From positions 186,001 to 250,000 of the forward strand of contig JAWKUA010000004.1 in NCBI GenBank assembly GCA_041398785.1: a stretch of DNA of 64,000 nucleotides, in the 5' to 3' direction. The notes beneath the pieces were generated by a model that saw nothing but the letters and a program-made list of their open reading frames with translations, did no database searches and had not been told where the DNA came from. Positions within the stretch are counted from its first letter, which is position 1. The number at the start of each line of letters is the position of its first letter. Shown here in pieces: positions 26,371 to 34,608 of the stretch. Origin of the DNA: Planctomycetaceae bacterium (GTDB lineage Bacteria > Planctomycetota > Planctomycetia > Planctomycetales > Planctomycetaceae). Both the position numbers and the translations under genes were made by a program.

Positions 26371-26676
26371 ATGGCTGGCGAACTCACACCCAAACAACCG
26401 GCGGTTTACATACTTGCCAGCAAACGCAACGGCACACTGTACACCGGGGTCACCAGTGATCTGGTCCAGCGCGTGTGGGAGCACAAGAACGACGTTCGAG
26501 AAGGCTTCACGAAAGACTACGCCGTTCACACGCTGGTCTACTTCGAACTGCACGAAGACATGGAATCCGCGATCACGCGGGAGAAGCGAATCAAGAAGTG
26601 GAATCGCGCGTGGAAGCTGCGTTTGATCGAAGAGAAGAACTCTGACTGGAACGATCTCTACCCGGCAATCATCTGA
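26371..26676 (+). CDS. Solitary GIY-YIG nuclease domain protein flanked by palindromic repeat arrays
   Basis: 101 residues, the usual size of single-domain GIY-YIG proteins (COG2827 type). The first motif is VYILASKRNGTLYTGVTS, a VYI...YTG version of GIY...YIG. The conserved Arg lies in LVQRVWEHKN, the metal-binding Glu in AITREKRIKKWNRAWK, and the C-terminal NSDWNDLY is standard for this subfamily. Such proteins cut DNA; their natural targets are mostly unknown. The gene lies alone, 77 bases after one array and 39 bases before another array of the same repeat, which is the same spatial relation shown by RAYT transposases and their REP sequences. That a functional relation exists is inference. 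Confidence 0.92.
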   Translation: MAGELTPKQPAVYILASKRNGTLYTGVTSDLVQRVWEHKNDVREGFTKDYAVHTLVYFELHEDMESAITREKRIKKWNRAWKLRLIEEKNSDWNDLYPAII

Positions 26677-26715
26677 ATTCACTCGGTTGTCATCGCTCAG
26701 CCGCCCCACCACTCC

Positions 26716-26879
26716 GTCATTCCCGCGCAGGCCGGAACCCAGCCGTCCCTCCGCCCCGTCATTCCCGCGCAGGCGGGAACCCAGCTGGAACGAGACTGGG
26801 TTCCCGCCTGCGCGGGAATGACGGGACAGCGACCGCCTGCGCGGGAATGACGGGCCGCCGCCGCCTGCGCGGGAATGAC
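26716..26879. repeat. Palindromic repeat array downstream of the GIY-YIG gene, mixed orientation
   Basis: Direct copies lie at 26716-26742 (one change) and 26758-26784. An inverted copy lies at 26796-26822, and two truncated inverted copies at about 26832-26851 and 26860-26879, each keeping CGCCTGCGCGGGAATGAC. Outer copies on the two sides of the nuclease gene therefore face each other, giving the whole 0.84-kb block inverted ends. Confidence 0.9.
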
Positions 26880-26971
26880 GGAGTGCGGGTTTCTGCGGTA
26901 ACATGTCGGCGACGTCACTGGCGTGACTCCGCTGTGTTCCGACACAATTCTTCGATCACAAAGGACGCTGC

Positions 26972-27880
26972 ATGTTTTCTCACCGTTCAGTTTGTTTCTG
27001 TCTGACGTTTTTCGCATCGACTTCCGTCCCTGCGTTCGCCACTGACTTCCACGTGTACTATCTCGGCGGTCAGTCGAACATGGACGGGTTCGGTTATGTT
27101 GAGGAGCTGCCGGAGGAACTCAGGCAGCCCGTTGACGATGTGCCGATCTTTCACGGCAACATGGCTGCTGACGACACAGCCGTGGACGGCAGGGGTGTGT
27201 GGGCAACAGTGCGGCCCGGCCACGGAACCGGGTTCACGTCGGACGGCAAAGCGAATAACTACTCCAACCGGTTCGGCGTTGAAGTCACGTTTGCGCATGA
27301 GCTGAAAAAACAATTTCCCGACCGCCGTATCGCGATCATCAAGTACTCGCGCGGCGGGACGTCGATTGCTCAGGACGCGGCCGGTCAGTTCGGCTGCTGG
27401 GAACCCGACTTCAAGGGCAAAAACGGAGTGAACCAGTACGACCATTTCCTGGCCACCGTTCGAGGTGCCTGCGCCGATGCGGATATCGACGACGACGGAA
27501 CCCCGGACAGACTGATCCCCGCCGGCATCGTCTGGATGCAGGGGGAAAGCGATGCGGCCTACTCACCGGAAATCGCGGAAAAGTACGAAGCAAACCTGAA
27601 GCGGCTGATGGACCTGATTCGTGCCGCGTTTCGGGCCGATGACCTTCCGGTTGTGATCGGCCGGATTTCCTACGCGGACAGGAACAAGCCGGCCTGGGTC
27701 CACGGCGAAATCGTGCGACAGGCTCAGGCCGACTTTGCGAAGAACGATGCGAATGCCGCGCTGGTAGTTTCAACGGATGAGTACGGCTACTCCGATCCGT
27801 GGCATTACGATTCGGCGGGCTACGTGGATCTCGGCCGTCAGTTTGCTGATGCGCTGGTCAAGTTGGAGGCAGATGAATAA
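26972..27880 (+). CDS. Secreted sialate O-acetylesterase-like (SASA/DUF303) esterase
   Basis: 302 residues. A signal peptide (SVCFCLTFFASTSVPAFA) starts the protein; AAAGGACGCTGC precedes the ATG. The SASA fold of SGNH hydrolases is marked by YLGGQSNMDGFG (Ser nucleophile in GQSNM), IIKYSRGGTSI, IVWMQGESDA and a final DPWHYDSAGYVDLG holding the Asp-x-x-His pair. It should remove acetyl groups from sugars of extracellular glycans. Its stop overlaps the start of the ceramidase-like gene by one base (TAATG), so the two are co-translated. Confidence 0.9.
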   Translation: MFSHRSVCFCLTFFASTSVPAFATDFHVYYLGGQSNMDGFGYVEELPEELRQPVDDVPIFHGNMAADDTAVDGRGVWATVRPGHGTGFTSDGKANNYSNRFGVEVTFAHELKKQFPDRRIAIIKYSRGGTSIAQDAAGQFGCWEPDFKGKNGVNQYDHFLATVRGACADADIDDDGTPDRLIPAGIVWMQGESDAAYSPEIAEKYEANLKRLMDLIRAAFRADDLPVVIGRISYADRNKPAWVHGEIVRQAQADFAKNDANAALVVSTDEYGYSDPWHYDSAGYVDLGRQFADALVKLEADE

Positions 27881-29364
27881 TGGTCCGGCGGAATCAAGTC
27901 CAAACGCTCTCTTTGATGACGAAGCAGCGGCGAACGCGCGCTTCGCAGACGCCATCAACTGTCGTCGGTCGGCCATTCGTACTTGGTGCCCGGATCATCG
28001 CGGCGCTCGTCGTGCTCGCTGCGTTCGCAGTGAATGCGGTCGCTGATCCGCCGAACGAAGGAGGGTTCCGCGTCGCCACGTTCTCCGCCGATGTGACCGT
28101 ACCGATCGGCCATCGGTGCATGGGAGTTCTGCCGACGAAAGTCCGGAAGATCGCTGATCCTTTGGAAGCTCACGGCTTTGTGCTGCTGGGAGCCGACAAG
28201 CCGATTGTCGTCGTTGCCGTGGACTGGTGCGAAATCCGCAACGGAGCCTACGACGAATGGCGAGACGCTCTGGCCGCGGCGGCCGGAACCGTGCGGGGTC
28301 ACGTGCTGGTGACGAGTCTGCATCAGCACGACGCTCCGGTCGCCGATGCCGGTGCGGCAGCGCTGCTGGCCGAAGTCGGCCTGAAAGGCGAACTCTACGA
28401 CGAAGACTTCCACGCCGTCTGCATCGAACGCGTTGCCGCAGCGCTGAGGCAGGGACTCGAATCGTCACAGCCGGTGACGCATGTCGGAACGGGGAAAGCA
28501 CCGGTTGAAAACATCGCGTCGAATCGTCGAGTCGTCATGGCGGACGGGCGAGTCACATTTGATCGCGGCAGCCGCAGCGGCGCCGATGAGTTTCTCAGCA
28601 GTGCTCCCGTCGGAGAGATCGACCCCGATGTCAGGACGCTTTCGTTCTGGAACGGCGACAAACCGCTGGTCGCGCTCAGTGTCTACGCGACCCATCCGAT
28701 GAGCTACTACGGACAGGGCGAGGTGTCGGCCGATTTCGTCGGACTCGCGCGACGACAGCGCCAGCGGGATCTTCCCGGCGTCATGCAGATCTACGCCTCA
28801 GGCTGCAGCGGCGACGTGACAGCGGGAAAATACAACGACGGCTCAGAAGCGAGCCGTGTTGAACTAACCAACCGGCTTCACGCCGCGATGACCGCCGCCT
28901 GGGACGCAACCACCACCGTTCCGCTGACGAAGATCACGTTTCGAAGCACACCGCTGCAGCTTGAGTACTACCGTCACGGCGATTTGGAACCCGACAAGCT
29001 GCGAGCAACTCTTGCCGACGAAACACAGCGGACGGAAGACCGCATTCTGGCAGCCATGGGCCTGTCGAACTTCCAGCGAGCATCCTCGGGTCAGCCGATT
29101 GACGTCCCGTGCATCGACTTCGGCAACGCGCAACTGCTGCTGTTTCCTGGGGAATCCTTCGTCGGCTATCAACTGATGGCTCAGCAAATGAAACCGGATT
29201 CATTCGTCGTTTCGGTAGGCTACGGCGAATGCTGGCCCGGCTATATCCCCACAGAATCCGCCTTCGCCGACAGCTTCCACGACAAATGGCTCTGGGTCGC
29301 CCCCGGCTCGGAACGGCGAATCCAGGAAGCGCTCAAGACTGCGTTGCTTCCGTCGGGCAAGTAA
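27880..29364 (+). CDS. Neutral/alkaline ceramidase-like protein
   Basis: 494 residues, about two thirds of true neutral ceramidases. An N-terminal helix (IIAALVVLAAFAVNAVA) probably exports it. The family start is seen in FSADVTVPIGH, followed by GADKPIVVVAVDWCEI, HVLVTSLHQHDAP (Zn-binding His pair), TVSVYATHPMSYYG-like ALSVYATHPMSYYGQG, ASGCSGDVT and VGYGECWPGYIP. Planctomycetes hold many such short homologues, whose substrates are not known to be ceramides. A GGAGG lies eight bases before the ATG, inside the preceding gene. It forms a two-gene unit with the SASA esterase. Confidence 0.87.
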   Translation: MVRRNQVQTLSLMTKQRRTRASQTPSTVVGRPFVLGARIIAALVVLAAFAVNAVADPPNEGGFRVATFSADVTVPIGHRCMGVLPTKVRKIADPLEAHGFVLLGADKPIVVVAVDWCEIRNGAYDEWRDALAAAAGTVRGHVLVTSLHQHDAPVADAGAAALLAEVGLKGELYDEDFHAVCIERVAAALRQGLESSQPVTHVGTGKAPVENIASNRRVVMADGRVTFDRGSRSGADEFLSSAPVGEIDPDVRTLSFWNGDKPLVALSVYATHPMSYYGQGEVSADFVGLARRQRQRDLPGVMQIYASGCSGDVTAGKYNDGSEASRVELTNRLHAAMTAAWDATTTVPLTKITFRSTPLQLEYYRHGDLEPDKLRATLADETQRTEDRILAAMGLSNFQRASSGQPIDVPCIDFGNAQLLLFPGESFVGYQLMAQQMKPDSFVVSVGYGECWPGYIPTESAFADSFHDKWLWVAPGSERRIQEALKTALLPSGK

Positions 29365-29845
29365 TCAAGCAGCAAAGTGCCTGAGAGAACCTCTGTCCAG
29401 ACTCTGGTAATGGGGGCTCAAATCACATCGTTCGGCGGCACAATCAACCGAATCGGACATCCAACAGTGTTGGCAGTCTGCAGATTCGACTCACACTTTC
29501 ACAATTGAGACGACGTCATGATCAATTCGACATCCCGCAACGCGGTGTGTTCCGCGTGGAGCCGCCGCTGAAGCATAGCACCACTCACCGCTCCTGCGGA
29601 CGATGCAGAGAAGAATCCAGCCGAGAATGGAGTGGGAATACTCTACGCTAAGCCCGGCGAAATAAGGTACTCCTGTATCAAATTGGAAAAGACCGGCGCG
29701 ACGAAAGCTGGACCCGGCGGATCGGTTCACGGAATTCTTCGCCGCTTCGGCGGCACGGCATGGTTATACTGATGCGACGCCATGGGCGAGAAAGATCTGT
29801 GGATTTACGAACTGCTGTCAGGTGTCGCCGGAGTTTGGATCGGAG
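29365..29845. other. Intergenic region, 481 bases, nothing recognised
   Basis: No repeat, hairpin with T-run or convincing small gene was seen. It should carry the promoter of the sigma-factor and kinase unit. A GTG at 29822, in frame with the sigma factor, is a possible alternative start. Confidence 0.4.
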
Positions 29846-30457
29846 ATGTCAATCGAGAATCTCGAAGACTTGTCGGAATCGATTTCGGCAAATCTGCTGC
29901 GGCGTTTGCAGGATCCGGATCTGGACCAGGCGGCGTGGTCTCGTCTGGTTGCACTGTACGGTCCGCTGGTTTATCGCTGGTGTCGGCGTTGGCAGGTTCC
30001 TGCCGACGACGCTCCTGACATCGTGCAGGATGTGTTTCGATCGGTCGCTGCGGCCGTCCGTCGTTTTTCGCGACACAATCCGGGAAGTACATTCCGCGGC
30101 TGGTTGTGGACGATTTCGAGGAACGCGGTCCGCCGCTATGCCGGCCGACATCAGCAGGATGCTCAGGGAACTGGCGGCACCGACCACTTGCTGCGGCTTC
30201 ATGAAGTTCCTGAGAATTGCGAAGACGATCCGTCGTTTGAATCAGAATCGGTCCTGCTGCTGCGTTCCGCTCTGGATACGATTCGTGCTGATTTCGAATC
30301 GCATACGTGGGAAGTGTTCTGGCGTTCCGCAGTACTTGGTCACGCAACCGCAGACATCGCGGAAGACCATTCGATGACCTGCAAGGCGGTGCGGCAGGCG
30401 AGGTATCGTGTGCTGAAACGACTGCGCGAAGAATGCGCCAAGACCTTTCTACTGTAG
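29846..30457 (+). CDS. ECF-type RNA polymerase sigma factor, planctomycete type
   Basis: 203 residues from ATG 29846 (211 from GTG 29822). Region 2 is clear: WSRLVALYGPLVYRWCRRW, DAPDIVQDVFRSV and STFRGWLWTISRNAVRRYAG. Region 4 is weaker but present (VFWRSAVLGHATADIAEDH, TCKAVRQARYRVLKRLREE). The W-x-R-L-x-x-x-Y-x-P-L-V-Y-x-W-C sequence is typical of planctomycete ECF factors linked to Ser/Thr kinases. The next gene, 44 bases on, encodes such a kinase with an anti-sigma-like zinc motif, which is likely its regulator. Confidence 0.9.
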   Translation: MSIENLEDLSESISANLLRRLQDPDLDQAAWSRLVALYGPLVYRWCRRWQVPADDAPDIVQDVFRSVAAAVRRFSRHNPGSTFRGWLWTISRNAVRRYAGRHQQDAQGTGGTDHLLRLHEVPENCEDDPSFESESVLLLRSALDTIRADFESHTWEVFWRSAVLGHATADIAEDHSMTCKAVRQARYRVLKRLREECAKTFLL

Positions 30458-30501
30458 ATTTCAAAACAAGGCCGGCAGTTCCGGAAACCACTTCGACTTA
30501 C

Positions 30502-32661
30502 ATGAAAACATCCTGCCCCGCCAAAGAAACGCTGCATGCATGGCTGACAGCAGAGTTGGACGAATCCCAGGCGGCTCGGATCAGCGATCATGTCGATGGT
30601 TGCCAGCGATGCAGCGAGTCGGTCGCTGAAATGGAACGCGATGGCCTGCCGGAATTCGAGCTGCTGAACGATCAGCCGCCGGACAACCACTACGCCGATG
30701 AGCCGCAGTGTGAAACCGCCATCCGGATGGCAGAACAGGCGACGCCATTCGAGTCACCTGCAGCGCCGGCACCCGCTGCCGTAACGGAACCGCCTGCGAC
30801 TCAGATTCGCGACTACAGATTGCTGCGAATTCTGGGAAAAGGCGGAATGGGAGTCGTCTACCTTGCGGTTCACGTCGGTCTGAACCGTCAGGTGGCGTTG
30901 AAACTGTTGCATCCTTCGCGGACAAAGTCTTCAAAGGCAATCGCTCGCTTTCGCCGTGAAATTGAAGCGATGGGGCGGTTCAATCATCCGAATCTTGTCC
31001 GCGCGGCTGATGCCGGCGAATACCGCGGGCAGCATTTTCTGGTGATGGACGTCGTCGACGGATGCGATCTTTCAAGGTTGCTGCGGTCGCAAGGCTCGCT
31101 GACGATTCCAGACGCCTGTGAAATTGTCAAACAGGCGGCGCTGGGGCTGCAGCACATTCACGAACATGGTCTCGTTCACCGCGACATCGCACCATCAAAT
31201 CTGATGCTGACCCGAGAGGGCACCGTGAAGGTGACAGACCTGGGACTTGCCCTGCTGGATGACCGGCGGTTTCCGACTGCCGAAGAACTGACAGAAACCG
31301 GACAGGTGATGGGCACGCTCGACTACATGGCTCCGGAGCAGGCGGTCAGCACCGAAGTCGATATTCGAGCGGACGTTTATGGACTCGGAGCGACACTGTT
31401 CAAGCTGCTGACCGGAAAGTCGCCACTGGACGCACTCAACCTGGATACTCCATTGAAGAAAGCGGCCGCGCTGCCGAACTTTGAAGCACCCGACGTGACG
31501 ACGCGCCGTTCGGAACTGCCACCGGAACTGGCTAGCCTGGTCAACCGCATGTTGAACCGACACCCGGAGGAACGACCTTCACAGCCCGTTGACGTCGCCG
31601 CGGCACTCGAACCCTTCACAGCGGGATGCGATCTGCCCGCGTTGAGCATGGCCGCAGGCATCGCCGAGCCGGATGAATTGGCGACTGCAATCGGAACGGA
31701 CCTGGCGTTTCCTTCAGCAGAGCTGGCCACCACGTGGAAAGCGCAAACTGTTGACACGGCCGGTCTACGTCGCGCGATGCCCATTCCCGCAGCCATTATT
31801 GGCGCGTTGCTGCTGGTTCTGGCCGGCGCATTGTGGACTGCGCTCCCGGGGCCCGACGAGACATCCGGTAACAAGTTGTCACAGGCGAATGTGACGAATG
31901 CTTCCACAATCACACCGCCAGCGCAAGCCGCCATTCAAACCGATCGCGAAGTCGCCGTCCGTGTGCTGGAGATCGGTGGCGAGATCGATATTGCTGACCG
32001 GGAAGATTCGATCCGAGTCACGTCGGCCGACGATTTGCCGCAAACTCCCTTTCGTCTTGTGTACATCATGCTGGCTGGCAATCCGCAGGTCGACGACGAA
32101 TTCCTGGAAGAAATTTCCGGCTTGCGCAACCTGGTCGGACTGACTCTGCAGCACACTCGAATCAGCGACCGCGGCGTCCATCTGCTGGGTCAGGTCAAAA
32201 CGCTGTCTGATATTTACCTTTACGGAGCAGCGCTGACCGACGAAGGAGTGGAGCCTCTGACACAACTGAGCAACCTGCTGGAACTGGTTCTCAGCGATAC
32301 CAAAATCACTGATCTGACGCTGCAGCGACTCGCCGATCAGCAACACCTGCGGCGACTGTTTGTCAAAGGCACGCGGATCACAGATGCCGGACTGAAGTTC
32401 GTCGGCCAGCTGGAATCGCTGGAGGAACTCGATCTGAGGCAGACCAGTGTGACGGATTCCGGGTTGGCTCATTTGTCGTCGCTCACCAGTCTGGAATCGC
32501 TTTCCCTGTCGAACACCGGTGTGACGGACGACGGTCTGTCGTTTCTAAAGGATCTGCGGCGGCTGCAGACTCTGTATCTCGTCGAAACCGCTGTCACCGA
32601 GGCGGGAGTAGACAGGCTGCTGGCGGCGATTCCCGACTGCGAAGTCGTTCTGGAAGACTGA
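30502..32661 (+). CDS. Membrane Ser/Thr protein kinase with N-terminal zinc-finger motif and C-terminal leucine-rich repeats
   Basis: 719 residues from ATG 30502. Residues 30-37 (HVDGCQRC) are the HxxxCxxC motif of anti-sigma zinc domains. The kinase domain begins near 103: glycine loop GKGGMGVVYLAV, Lys in QVALKLL, catalytic HRDIAPSNLML (the usual Lys two residues after Asp is Ala), DLGLALL in place of DFG, and YMAPEQAV. A single helix (about 430-448, IIGALLLVLAGALWTAL) would place the last 270 residues outside. These hold about seven leucine-rich repeats of the planctomycete type (TRITDAGLKFVGQLESLEEL). The protein probably senses an external signal and controls the neighbouring ECF sigma factor. 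Confidence 0.9.
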   Translation: MKTSCPAKETLHAWLTAELDESQAARISDHVDGCQRCSESVAEMERDGLPEFELLNDQPPDNHYADEPQCETAIRMAEQATPFESPAAPAPAAVTEPPATQIRDYRLLRILGKGGMGVVYLAVHVGLNRQVALKLLHPSRTKSSKAIARFRREIEAMGRFNHPNLVRAADAGEYRGQHFLVMDVVDGCDLSRLLRSQGSLTIPDACEIVKQAALGLQHIHEHGLVHRDIAPSNLMLTREGTVKVTDLGLALLDDRRFPTAEELTETGQVMGTLDYMAPEQAVSTEVDIRADVYGLGATLFKLLTGKSPLDALNLDTPLKKAAALPNFEAPDVTTRRSELPPELASLVNRMLNRHPEERPSQPVDVAAALEPFTAGCDLPALSMAAGIAEPDELATAIGTDLAFPSAELATTWKAQTVDTAGLRRAMPIPAAIIGALLLVLAGALWTALPGPDETSGNKLSQANVTNASTITPPAQAAIQTDREVAVRVLEIGGEIDIADREDSIRVTSADDLPQTPFRLVYIMLAGNPQVDDEFLEEISGLRNLVGLTLQHTRISDRGVHLLGQVKTLSDIYLYGAALTDEGVEPLTQLSNLLELVLSDTKITDLTLQRLADQQHLRRLFVKGTRITDAGLKFVGQLESLEELDLRQTSVTDSGLAHLSSLTSLESLSLSNTGVTDDGLSFLKDLRRLQTLYLVETAVTEAGVDRLLAAIPDCEVVLED

Positions 32662-32829
32662 CTTACGCCGCGCGCCCTGTTTCACCGGATTTTCGTGTGG
32701 CGCGCTTGGATTGAGTCTCTTGGGGGAGGATTGTGTGATTGCGGCCTCCCGCCCGGACCTTTTCCAGCAAGAACGCCGTCCTTACGCGGCGGAGCTGCGC
32801 AATCTTCAGGCGACTCGGATCGTTGAGGC

Positions 32830-33744
32830 ATGTCTATGGGCTTTCTTAAAACTATCGAAGCTGGCGGAGTGCAGCTCATTCGACCAGCGACGTTTTCAAC
32901 CTGCTGCCGACCCCGACGGATTTTCAGCGGCTGTCGGCTGGCGTATGTAGCCGGGTTCCTGCTGTTCAGTTCGGTGGCGAACGGCGGTCTGGTTTCGTTT
33001 TCGGATGGCAGTTCATCGGGAACCGGCACGGTCGACGGCAGGATTTTCACCTGGACAGCGGTGCCCGATGGCAGCAACGCGGATGTGGTGAATCCGGTTC
33101 GTGAAGTCCTGGGAGACGGCTCCACACGGAGCCTCGACTGGGGAATTGGCGGTGATGTTAGCGTCGCCAGCAGCCGCGACTTCACCATCACGATGACTCT
33201 GCCGGAATCCTGGCAATTCAATGCTGTGAGTTTCACCGGACTGAACGAAGTTGCAGACCGAAGCATTTTCAGCGTCCAGATGTTCGATGCCTCTGGAGAA
33301 GCAATTGATCTCAGTAGCTTGACGGCAGACACAACATCGGGGTTCGGATCAGATCCCTGGTCCTACGACGTCGCGGACGATTTTTGGAATTACGCCACGA
33401 TCGGAGGTTCGACAACCCCGCACACCGCCACGCTGAACGGCAGCATCGCCGGAGTCCGGCAACTGGTTTTTGACATCGATGCCAGCTACGGAAGAGATTT
33501 TCTGCGCAATCTGGATCTCACCGCCGTGCCGGAACCGACGGCCACCGCGCCGATGATCATGGCGTTTGGCCTGCTGTTTCTCGCTGCTGGTGGTCGGCGG
33601 CGACTGCATAACTTCCTGCAGCGGGACAGCTTCCGGGCTCATGGTCAAAGTGACTTGCCCGCAGCACCCTGGAACATTCGGCAGCTGAAGTTTGTAGCGC
33701 ACTCAGAGATCCGCCGCGGAACTTCCAGCGGACTGGCTTCGTGA
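32830..33744 (+). CDS. PEP-CTERM exported protein with an unusual C-terminal extension
   Basis: 304 residues. A late signal-like helix (LAYVAGFLLFSSVANGG, about 38-54) suggests a start further downstream than the first ATG, though no better one is present. The middle is a Ser/Thr/Gly-rich beta domain. The sorting signal is present: VPEPTATAPMIMAFGLLFLA followed by RRRL. Such signals normally end within a few residues of the Arg cluster, but here about 47 more residues follow, so the stop codon may have been lost or the frame shifted. The family role is cell-surface or matrix attachment after exosortase cleavage. A second PEP-CTERM gene follows directly. Confidence 0.7.
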   Translation: MSMGFLKTIEAGGVQLIRPATFSTCCRPRRIFSGCRLAYVAGFLLFSSVANGGLVSFSDGSSSGTGTVDGRIFTWTAVPDGSNADVVNPVREVLGDGSTRSLDWGIGGDVSVASSRDFTITMTLPESWQFNAVSFTGLNEVADRSIFSVQMFDASGEAIDLSSLTADTTSGFGSDPWSYDVADDFWNYATIGGSTTPHTATLNGSIAGVRQLVFDIDASYGRDFLRNLDLTAVPEPTATAPMIMAFGLLFLAAGGRRRLHNFLQRDSFRAHGQSDLPAAPWNIRQLKFVAHSEIRRGTSSGLAS

Positions 33745-33759
33745 AAAATCAGGAGTTCC

Positions 33760-34575
33760 ATGATGAGCGACAGGAGGATTCGTTGTCTGTCGGGATCGAC
33801 TCGCCTGCTGGGTTTGTTTTTCACCATACTGCTCGCAATTCCAACGACGGCTCAGACCTCATTTGCGGCGATCGTTTTTGATAACTACGACCCAGGCGGT
33901 GCAGCGGGAGCATCAGTCTATCGCGCGGCTGGCGGGTCATCTGCTCCGATTCTGGGATCCAGCTACAAGAGAAGTGCGGCAGCTTTTACAGTTTCGGGAA
34001 ACGACTTTCGCCTGACCGCAGTGACGTTGCCAGTCACGTTCGCTGGTCCCCCGGCGTTCAACCAAAGCCTCGAAGTTCGGCTGGCCGCTGACGAAATGGG
34101 AATGCCGGGAAACACACTGGAAATCCTCGACGACAGCAGCATTCTCTGGCCGAATGACAGTCCCTTTCTTGCGGAAAACACCCGACTGGAGTCCGCGTTA
34201 AACCCCTTGCTCATAAACGGGGGCACGTACTGGATTGTCCTGGAACCGACGCGGACTTTAATTTCCGGCACGACGTCCAACTACGATTACAACTGGGCGC
34301 TGAACACGACGGGGCAGAGCGTGTCCGTCTTGTCGCAGTCACGCCGCGGTGGCTTTCCAGTTGACCCGTGGACCGATGCGGCCATTGAGCGTCCGCTGGC
34401 GTTTCGAGTCGAAGGAACCGCCACGGCCGTTCCCGAACCGCAATCGTGCCTGATTTGGCTCGTGGCGGGAGTGATTGCGGTCTGCCGCAGCTCCAGAAGT
34501 CGAATTCGCACAGCAGTGGGGCCATCGCGCGGGGTTCCGTTGGACCGCCGGAACGTACTGGTCACGTCAGGCTGA
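33760..34575 (+). CDS. PEP-CTERM exported protein, choice-of-anchor R type
   Basis: 271 residues. The signal peptide is LLGLFFTILLAIPTTAQTSF followed by AAIVFDNYDPGG, which resembles the start of choice-of-anchor R domains, and the middle part fits (SYKRSAAAFTVSGNDFRLTA, VRLAADEMGMPG). The C-terminal signal is VPEPQSCLIWLVAGVIAVC with a following RSRIR. As in the preceding gene, the tail extends beyond the Arg cluster, here by about 20 residues. A GGAG motif lies before the ATGATG start. No exosortase gene is in the window. Confidence 0.75.
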   Translation: MMSDRRIRCLSGSTRLLGLFFTILLAIPTTAQTSFAAIVFDNYDPGGAAGASVYRAAGGSSAPILGSSYKRSAAAFTVSGNDFRLTAVTLPVTFAGPPAFNQSLEVRLAADEMGMPGNTLEILDDSSILWPNDSPFLAENTRLESALNPLLINGGTYWIVLEPTRTLISGTTSNYDYNWALNTTGQSVSVLSQSRRGGFPVDPWTDAAIERPLAFRVEGTATAVPEPQSCLIWLVAGVIAVCRSSRSRIRTAVGPSRGVPLDRRNVLVTSG

Positions 34576-34608
34576 CGAACGTGGAGAGCGAGTTCTTTGC
34601 TGCCGGGC

